This document shows, one piece after another, positions 59,001 through 64,000 of a stretch of 64,000 nt of DNA. Under the pieces are notes generated by a model that ran no database searches, was not told where the DNA came from, and was given only the letters and a program-made list of their open reading frames with translations. Within the stretch, counting starts at the first letter, position 1, and every line of letters starts with the position of its first letter. The position numbers were made by a program, and so were the translations under genes. The stretch comes from Phycisphaerae bacterium. GTDB taxonomy: Bacteria; Planctomycetota; Phycisphaerae; FEN-1346; JAACEH01. The stretch lies in contig JAAYDY010000105.1 in the NCBI GenBank assembly GCA_012729015.1, forward strand, positions 99,296 through 163,295, in the 5' to 3' direction.

Positions 59001-60282
59001 CCGCGGCGCAGGACCCCAGGCCGCCGAACCGCCCCGACAGGTCTTCCCTGCCGCCGACGCCGCCAACGGACGCACGCTCCTCATTCCGCACATGTGCGAC
59101 CACGCCTTCGCTTTTGCCGCAGCGTTCCGCGGAAGCGGACTCAAGGCCCAGGTCATTCCCCCCAGTGACGACGAGAGCCTCGCTCTCGGCCGACGCTACA
59201 CCAGCGGCCGCGAGTGCCTCCCCTGCATCGTCACCGCCGGAGACATGCTCCGCGAACTCCGGCGACCCGGCGCCGACCCGTCACACATGGCCTTCTTCAT
59301 GCCCTCCGGCACCGGCCCCTGCCGCTTCGGCATGTACAGCAAGCTCCATCGCCTCATCCTGCGCGAGGCCGGTTTCCCTGATGTGCCCGTCGTCAGCCCC
59401 AACCAGGGCGAGAGTTTCTACGAGGACTTCAAGAAACTCCAGCGCGACCCCACACGCCCCGCATGGTGCGGCATCGTCGCCGTGGACGCACTGACCAAGG
59501 CCCTCCACGCCACCCGACCGTATGAACGCACCCCCGGCGCCGCCGATGCCGCCTACGTCGCCTCCCTCACACTCGTCGAGCAGGCCCTCGAACGCGGCGA
59601 CGACCTGCCCCCCGTCATGAGACGCGCCGCCGACCTGTTCCGCAACGTCGCCCTCGCCGACGCACGCGGCTCGCGGCCCCTCGTCTCCCTCGTCGGCGAA
59701 ATCTACGTCCGCAGCCACGCCTTCAGCAACCAGGACGTCGTCCGACGTCTCGAAGCCCTCGGCCTCGAAGTCGATCTGGCCAGCTTCGCCGAGTGGATCT
59801 ACTACACCAACTGGACCCGCAAGCGCCGCACGCGCGGACGCCGGCAGTACCGCCTCTGGCTCGGCACCTGGATCAAAGAGAAGGTCCAGCGCTTCGACGA
59901 GCGGCGCATCAAGGGGCCCCTGGCCGATCTCATCGGCGAGACGGCCGAGACCGAGACGCCCCACGTCGTCGCTCTGGGGCACCCGTACGTCCACGATTCA
60001 TTCGAGGGGGAAGCGGTTCTGAGCCTCGGCAAGGCCGTCGAGGCCGCCACTCATGCCCGGCCGCGCACCGGACAGCGCGCCGCCGGCATCGTCAACGTCA
60101 TGCCCTTTACGTGCATGCCCGGCAACATCGTCGCCGCCATGCTCAAGCGACTGCGACGCGACCTCGGCGACCTGCCTATTCTCTCCGTTGCCTACGACGG
60201 CCAACGCGACAGCGCCCTGGATGTCCGCCTCGAAGCCTTCGCCGAACAGGTCAAGGCCTTCGCCGCGGCGAAAACGCCGTAG
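56014..60282 (+). CDS. Giant acyl-CoA-dehydratase-type activase (two ASKHA domains plus HgdB-like region)
   Basis: A 1,422-residue protein. The start is ATG 56014; an in-frame ATG at 55990 is also possible. Two BadF/BcrA/HgdC-type ATPase domains in tandem: the first (1-280) with LGLDLGSTAVKSALVD and C132 in NTECAAGTGSFLDQQA, the second (about 325-590) with LGIDVGSISTNLVLID, EIGGQDSKYIRLRDG and C448 in NHVCAAGTGSFLEEQ. These cysteines would ligate a dimer-bridging 4Fe-4S cluster. The rest is a CoA-enzyme-activase/DUF2229 region with FTCQACSNYCDIREV, SQTCFPVKVAHGHVRWLA and GRECLPCIVTAGDML. It should be an ATP-driven reductase for a double-cubane or dehydratase partner, which is not in the window. 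Confidence 0.9.
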   Translation: MPTPLVLGLDLGSTAVKSALVDADGLIAATDYRRHNGRPLVVAAAMLQDLLAGPHGPRVVALGVTGSASRPLGQALAAPFFNEVVALAAAMGRLHPRFRTAIEVGGDCAKIIELADQADAATFRDFAMNTECAAGTGSFLDQQASRLGVRIENEFGAMALRSHKPPRVAGRCSVFAKSDMIHLQQQAVPDYDIVAGLCFGMARNFKATLARGRDLKTPIALVGGVASNAGMVRAFREVLELADGDFAVPEHHDRLPAVGAALLVLRDRSDLADASPLAVDHAALDALAAHREAPASRMPPLCQPDGYRPSAVAQAPVDGPVDAYLGIDVGSISTNLVLIDAEGRLFDKLYLMTAGRPIEAVRGGLKQFAAQWGDRVRILGAATTGSGRYLTGDIIGADVVRNEITAQARGAAHVDPSVDTIFEIGGQDSKYIRLRDGVVVDFEMNHVCAAGTGSFLEEQAERLGINIKGQFAELALSSRSPVRLGERCTVFMESDIMHHQQQGAALPDLVAGLSYSIAANYLNRVVGTRGIGDHILFQGGTAFNRAVTAAFAALTGRPITVPPHHEVTGALGVALLARDAHRQGQFAATQFRGFDLAERPYTVRSFTCQACSNYCDIREVRVEGQSPLHYGSRCDRYNKKAHDGPHPSDRWPDLTAQRQRLLLGLPADASPAVCDGALRSDRGGAARGTVGIPRTLVFHQMLPFWRTLLEQLGFEVLVSPASDAAIIQAGVESVLSQTCFPVKVAHGHVRWLADQGVDAVLLPSILALPRDHDSQRYNHLCPYVQTFTYQIETALDLTAAGVKVLRPIVDMEDGYGAARDALAQWGRSLDIATADMSEALDAAIAAQDRFETDCLDCGQRLLDDPPEGAQLAVLVGRPYNTCDAGINLDVAQRMRAVGLLAVPMDMLDLRRFDLGHDWDNLYWKYGQRVIRAAEVIRQRADLGAVYISNFGCGPDSFIKRFFQEAMGRRAFLSLEIDEHSAAAGLVTRLEAFVDSLRGAGPQAAEPPRQVFPAADAANGRTLLIPHMCDHAFAFAAAFRGSGLKAQVIPPSDDESLALGRRYTSGRECLPCIVTAGDMLRELRRPGADPSHMAFFMPSGTGPCRFGMYSKLHRLILREAGFPDVPVVSPNQGESFYEDFKKLQRDPTRPAWCGIVAVDALTKALHATRPYERTPGAADAAYVASLTLVEQALERGDDLPPVMRRAADLFRNVALADARGSRPLVSLVGEIYVRSHAFSNQDVVRRLEALGLEVDLASFAEWIYYTNWTRKRRTRGRRQYRLWLGTWIKEKVQRFDERRIKGPLADLIGETAETETPHVVALGHPYVHDSFEGEAVLSLGKAVEAATHARPRTGQRAAGIVNVMPFTCMPGNIVAAMLKRLRRDLGDLPILSVAYDGQRDSALDVRLEAFAEQVKAFAAAKTP

Positions 60283-60320
60283 CAGGTTCGCGCAAGGAAC
60301 GACCGCGCCGCGAGGCTACC

Positions 60321-60425
60321 TCACGGATGAGACGCCACCATGGCGGCCACAAAGATCGCGTAAACGATTCCGCCCACAAGGCTCAGTCCGATATTGATCG
60401 CCGAGACGATGATGCCCGCCAGTGC
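60321..60425 (-). pseudogene. Possible remnant of a small membrane protein
   Basis: The reverse strand ends in a frame reading ALAGIIVSAINIGLSLVGGI and then YAIFVAAMVASHP with a stop at 60321, a glycine-rich membrane pair like that of DUF4190-type proteins. Upstream the frame enters the solo palindrome (60426-60449) and loses its character, with no good start or ribosome site. It may be the tail of a gene cut by a repeat insertion, or chance hydrophobic sequence. Confidence 0.3.
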
Positions 60426-60449
60426 GTAGGTCGAGTCAACAGACCCGAC
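60426..60449. repeat. Solo palindrome arm related to repeat copy 3
   Basis: GTAGGTCGAGTCAACAGACC and the following CGAC match the left arm of the copy 3 core with one change (G to A). The TIR frame and 16-base block are absent, showing the core sequence can exist without the frame. Confidence 0.7.
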
Positions 60450-60635
60450 AGCACAGGCCGCAACCGCTTCCCATCCCAGAGGCAACCCGCAGGGTGGCTG
60501 CTCCGCGGCCACGCGGTCACGTCAACCCGCCGCGTGCAAAGCGCGCTCCTCTAGCCCCTCGCCCTGCTTTCAGGGAGGGGCCCCGAGCACGGCCGAGGGC
60601 CAAACACCACAAACCGCCCCGCCGCACCGCACACC

Positions 60636-61487
60636 CTACGGAATCAACTCCTCCGGCGTCCCTTGCGCCCTCAGACGGCTCTTGAGCTCCGCCGCCTCCA
60701 TGAGTTCCACCTGACCTCCCCAGCACAGGGCCAGACGCATTCCCTCAACCGGCTTCCCCTTCGAATAAGCAATCACCACCCCGCGATGCAGATCCATCTG
60801 CGACATGCCTGCCGCCGTGTAGACGTATTCCTCCCCGCTCAACGGGCACGTGATGGCTCTCGTGTCCGACAGCATTCCCTGATCCACCAGCGTCTGAAGG
60901 TCCGGCGGCATCGTCCCGTGCGACATCGTGTAGACCGTGCATGCCTGGTTCAGGACTCCCAGACGATACCCGCTCACGGCCGAGTTGCGCAACACCGGCA
61001 CACTGACAAAGGCGATCAGGGTTCCGCCGATGAGCAGCAGATTCAGCAGACTGATAATGACCCCAGCCGTCGCCCTGCCCTTGCCCGTCAGCGTGCCTCC
61101 GCTCCGCTTGACCTTGCCGCGCGCCGCAAGACCCAGGATGAACCCCGGAAGCGAGCCAATCGGACCCACGCAACAGATCCAACTCACAATCGACAGAACC
61201 AGCGACGCCGTGGCCATGCCGCAGCTTCGCGGAGCCGCGAGCATCGGCGCCACGCCGGCCGCCGCCGCGCCCGGACCGTACGTCGCCCCGGCCACCGACT
61301 GCGTCCCCGCCGCAGGAGACCCCTGCGCCCCGACCACCCCGCCACGGATCATCTCCGACTGACCCCCGCTCTGCTGCGGCACGGTCAGTTGCGCGCGGCA
61401 CGTCGGGCAGAACACCTCCCGACCCGCATATTGCTCGCTGACCGTCATGGCCTGATGACACGAAGGACACGTGAACTGGATCGCCAT
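60636..61487 (-). CDS. Zinc-ribbon and DUF4190 membrane protein
   Basis: A 283-residue protein. The N-terminus is a zinc ribbon (FTCPSCHQAMTVSEQYAGR, FCPTCRAQL) of the kind common in planctomycetes. After an Ala/Gly/Pro linker comes a DUF4190-type pair of membrane helices (SLVLSIVSWICCVGPIGSLPG and GVIISLLNLLLIGGTLIAFV), then a soluble C-terminal domain with LQTLVDQGML and ITCPLSGEEYVY, similar to the pseudopilin-like ends of related proteins. AGGAGG lies before the ATG. Function unknown; ends convergently with the activase. Confidence 0.8.
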   Translation of the reverse strand: MAIQFTCPSCHQAMTVSEQYAGREVFCPTCRAQLTVPQQSGGQSEMIRGGVVGAQGSPAAGTQSVAGATYGPGAAAAGVAPMLAAPRSCGMATASLVLSIVSWICCVGPIGSLPGFILGLAARGKVKRSGGTLTGKGRATAGVIISLLNLLLIGGTLIAFVSVPVLRNSAVSGYRLGVLNQACTVYTMSHGTMPPDLQTLVDQGMLSDTRAITCPLSGEEYVYTAAGMSQMDLHRGVVIAYSKGKPVEGMRLALCWGGQVELMEAAELKSRLRAQGTPEELIP

Positions 61488-61531
61488 TGCCCGCCTCCTC
61501 TGTCGAAAGGAATGCCACCGTGAACGACCAC

Positions 61532-61560
61532 AGTCTATGCGCCGCCGCGGCCCCGCTCAA
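61532..61560 (-). promoter_or_regulatory. Promoter of the zinc-ribbon/DUF4190 gene
   Basis: TTGAGC (61560-61555), a 17-base spacer and TAGACT (61537-61532), 45 bases before the ATG. Confidence 0.6.
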
Positions 61561-61585
61561 GCACAATCCGCCGCACACAGCCCCC

Positions 61586-61614
61586 TTGACTTCCACCGGC
61601 CGAGGTGATACACC
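61586..61614 (+). promoter_or_regulatory. Possible promoter of the ThuA gene
   Basis: TTGACT (61586-61591) with TACACC (61609-61614) after 17 bases. The -10 is poor. The leader would be about 115 bases. Confidence 0.3.
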
Positions 61615-61729
61615 CTGCCCTGCGACCTGCCTGCGGACGCGTGACCGCAGCGGACAGGCCGCCGACCTCCGCGACGCTCTCGTCCGAGGTTCGGATACGC
61701 TGGATGGGTCTTGCTGAAAGGAATCCCCG

Positions 61730-62458
<729 letters not shown>

Positions 62459-62695
62459 GCCCTGGCGCAAGTTAAGGTTCTGCCACAGAAGTGTGACGAT
62501 ACGGTTACCGGACAGTATTGGCATCCTGCCCCTGCGCCCCCCAAGGCACCGGTCGCGTTTTGCGGTATCGCATCCGCGGCGAACCTTTGGTATGATGTTC
62601 GCCGTCACTTGCCGCAGCCCGGCGAGTTCATCTACACTGTGGCGACAGAAAGTGCCCTTGTGGCGGACAGGTTGGTCAGAGAAAGGAATCCTTCG

Positions 62696-63352
62696 ATGAG
62701 CCGAAACGAAATCGTGGCCCGAATCGCCGAGTCCGGATGCGTTGCCGTGGTGCGCGCCCCGTCGAGCGAGCAGTTGGTGGACGTGTCGCGGGCCCTGGCC
62801 GCGGGCGGGATCATCGCGGTCGAAATCACGATGACGACGCCCAATGCCCTCGACGTAATCAAGGCCGTCAGCCGCGAACTGCGCGACGAGGTCATCGTCG
62901 GCGTCGGCAGCGTCCTGGACAGCGAGACCGCCCGGGCCGCCATCCTGGCCGGCGCCCAGTACGTGGTCAGCCCCGTGCTCGACGTGGCCACGATTCAGAT
63001 GGCCCACCGCTACGACAAGCCTGTGGTGCCGGGCGCCTATACGCCCACCGAGATTCTGGCCGCCTGGACGGCCGGCGCCGACGTCGTCAAGGTCTTCCCG
63101 GCCAGCGTGGGCGGGCCGTCCTACTTCAAGGCCGTCAAGGGTCCCCTGCCCCAGGTCAAGCTCACTCCGACCGGCGGCGTGGACCTGAATACCGCGTCAG
63201 ACTTCATCCGCGCAGGGGCCGAGTTCCTCGGCGTCGGCAGCAACCTCGTCAGCAAGGACGCCCTCGCCCGCGGCGACATGGACTGGATCCGCGCCGAGGC
63301 AGCCAAGTACGTCGAGGTCGTCAGGACCGCCCGCGCGGGCATGAAGAAGTGA
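62696..63352 (+). CDS. Bifunctional KDPG/KHG aldolase family protein
   Basis: A 218-residue class I aldolase from ATG 62696 (AAGGA upstream; the frame is open to 62609). The catalytic set is intact: R20 in AVVRA, E43 in VEITMTTPN and the Schiff-base lysine K132 in DVVKVFPA. PTGGVDLNTASDFIRAGA and GVGSNLVS bind the phosphate. It splits 2-keto-3-deoxy-6-phosphogluconate or a related keto-acid phosphate to pyruvate and an aldehyde. It is followed by a secreted hydrolase, a setting that fits sugar-acid breakdown. Confidence 0.93.
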   Translation: MSRNEIVARIAESGCVAVVRAPSSEQLVDVSRALAAGGIIAVEITMTTPNALDVIKAVSRELRDEVIVGVGSVLDSETARAAILAGAQYVVSPVLDVATIQMAHRYDKPVVPGAYTPTEILAAWTAGADVVKVFPASVGGPSYFKAVKGPLPQVKLTPTGGVDLNTASDFIRAGAEFLGVGSNLVSKDALARGDMDWIRAEAAKYVEVVRTARAGMKK

Positions 63353-63377
63353 CGCCGACCGAGAGGAGCGTTGCTAC

Positions 63378-64000
63378 ATGGCACGAACGATCTCTGTGGC
63401 CGTCTGGCTGATTGCCGCCGTAACGGCCCAGGCCGCTGGGGAGGATCCCGTGACCAAACCCGTCGCTCCGACAGAGGCCTTCTGGGCCGCGCCCGTGGAT
63501 GTGGAATTCAAAGCCGACCTCGACAAGACCGTCCAGAAGTACGTCGAGATGCTGCCCAGGCAGTTCGACGCCAAGAAGCCGCACGACCTCATGATCGCCC
63601 TGCACGGCCACGGGTCTGACCGGTGGCAATACGTCAACCAGGCTCGCGGCGAATGCAGGGGCGCCCGCGACATGGCGGCCCGGCACAACATGATCTTCGT
63701 CTCGCCCGACTACCGCGCCAGCACGTCGTGGATGGGGCCTGCCGCAGAGGCCGACATGGTTCAACTGATCGGCCTGCTCCGCAAGAAGCATAGAGTCCGC
63801 CGCGTCTTCCTCGTCGGCGCCTCCATGGGTGGCACCTCAAGCCTCATCTTCGCCGCCCTGCACAGTGATCTGGTCGACGCCGTGATCTCCAGCAACGGCA
63901 CCGCCAACATGATCGAGTACGAGAACTTCCAGGACGCCATCGCCAGATCCTACGGCGGCGACAAGAAGACCGTCCCCGACGAGTACAAGAAGCGCAGCCC
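63378..64000 (+). CDS. Secreted alpha/beta-hydrolase (C-terminus beyond window)
   Basis: 207 residues are visible, open to the window end. GAGAGGAG precedes the ATG. Signal peptide MARTISVAVWLIAAVTAQAA. Esterase-like sequence follows: oxyanion loop IALHGHGSDRWQY, VSPDYRASTSWMGP and the nucleophile elbow LVGASMGGTS with S149. It resembles the poly-ester/xylan-type (feruloyl or acetyl) esterases that have a HGHG oxyanion loop. The acid and histidine should lie beyond the window. It starts 25 bases after the aldolase gene and is probably in its operon. Confidence 0.85.
   Translation, partial: MARTISVAVWLIAAVTAQAAGEDPVTKPVAPTEAFWAAPVDVEFKADLDKTVQKYVEMLPRQFDAKKPHDLMIALHGHGSDRWQYVNQARGECRGARDMAARHNMIFVSPDYRASTSWMGPAAEADMVQLIGLLRKKHRVRRVFLVGASMGGTSSLIFAALHSDLVDAVISSNGTANMIEYENFQDAIARSYGGDKKTVPDEYKKRS

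Larger units (their letters stand above)
60283..60635. other. Intergenic region with gene remnant and solo hairpin
   Basis: 353 bases between convergent genes. It contains a membrane-segment remnant on the minus strand (60321-60425), a single hairpin arm related to repeat copy 3 (60426-60449) and no other recognisable feature. Confidence 0.5.

Noticed and set aside
55996..59103. A 1,035-codon minus-strand frame opposite the activase
   Set aside because: It is Gly/Val/Asp/Glu-rich shadow sequence produced by strong third-position C bias of the activase gene.

Overview
The window reads as high-GC chromosomal DNA from a Planctomycetota-like bacterium. The pointers are WPQFRGPDRNG-type PQQ-like beta-propeller proteins, a type I dockerin on a secreted DNRLRE protein, several squalene-cyclase/prenyltransferase-fold proteins, a ThuA-domain protein and a DUF4190/zinc-ribbon protein. 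A class II (B12-dependent) ribonucleotide reductase and a giant 2-hydroxyacyl-CoA-dehydratase-type activase point to anaerobic or facultative life. The lineage is an inference from gene content; there is no rRNA here. I found no rRNA, tRNA, CRISPR array, transposase, phage gene or integrase. Most genes start with ATG or GTG behind a clear GGAG-type ribosome site, and about a dozen promoters look like ordinary sigma-70 (TTGAC-like, 16-18 bp, TATAAT-like).

Layout. 1-7468 (minus): a LolCDE/MacB-like ABC ATPase and a very large FtsX permease, then two PQQ-like propeller proteins and an NHL-type lipoprotein cut by the window edge. 7610-13067 (minus): a translationally coupled terpenoid-type cluster of a 2x[4Fe-4S] protein, a squalene-hopene-cyclase-like enzyme, a DUF116/polyprenyl-synthase fusion and a single-domain prenyltransferase-fold protein. 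13189-22529 (minus): a complete phosphate-starvation locus, phoB-phoR-porin-pstS-pstC-pstA-pstB-phoU. 22819-27234 (plus): hisD-hisC-hisB and a secreted SGNH/leucine-rich-repeat protein. 27332-31471 (minus): a dockerin protein with a possible glycosidase domain and a LysM L,D-transpeptidase. 32055-37920: scpA, nrdJ, a small Cys4 protein, a methyltransferase, a RidA protein and thioredoxin. 38084-40263: trpC, yjbQ and a CPBP protease. 40351-55465 (minus): a long oligopeptide-transport region with two binding protein/permease sets but one ATPase pair, flanked by secreted proteins. 56014-64000: a 1,422-residue activase, a DUF4190 protein, a ThuA protein, a KDPG-type aldolase and a secreted alpha/beta hydrolase cut by the window end.

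How it works together. The Pho locus is the clearest system. The sensor PhoR and regulator PhoB are encoded beside an outer-membrane porin and the PstSCAB-PhoU importer, and the three promoters that should respond share direct repeats spaced 11 bp apart. The terpenoid cluster holds a chain-making domain and two cyclase/transferase-fold proteins but no squalene synthase, so its product cannot be read from the window.

The most unusual non-coding feature is a family of three intergenic elements of about 165-205 bp (31643-31848, 37263-37445, 55682-55844). They share terminal inverted repeats and a strictly conserved 16-bp block, yet each encloses a different palindromic core. A second small repeat, made of two tandem hairpins inside 9-bp inverted ends, occurs twice (7521 and 33241).
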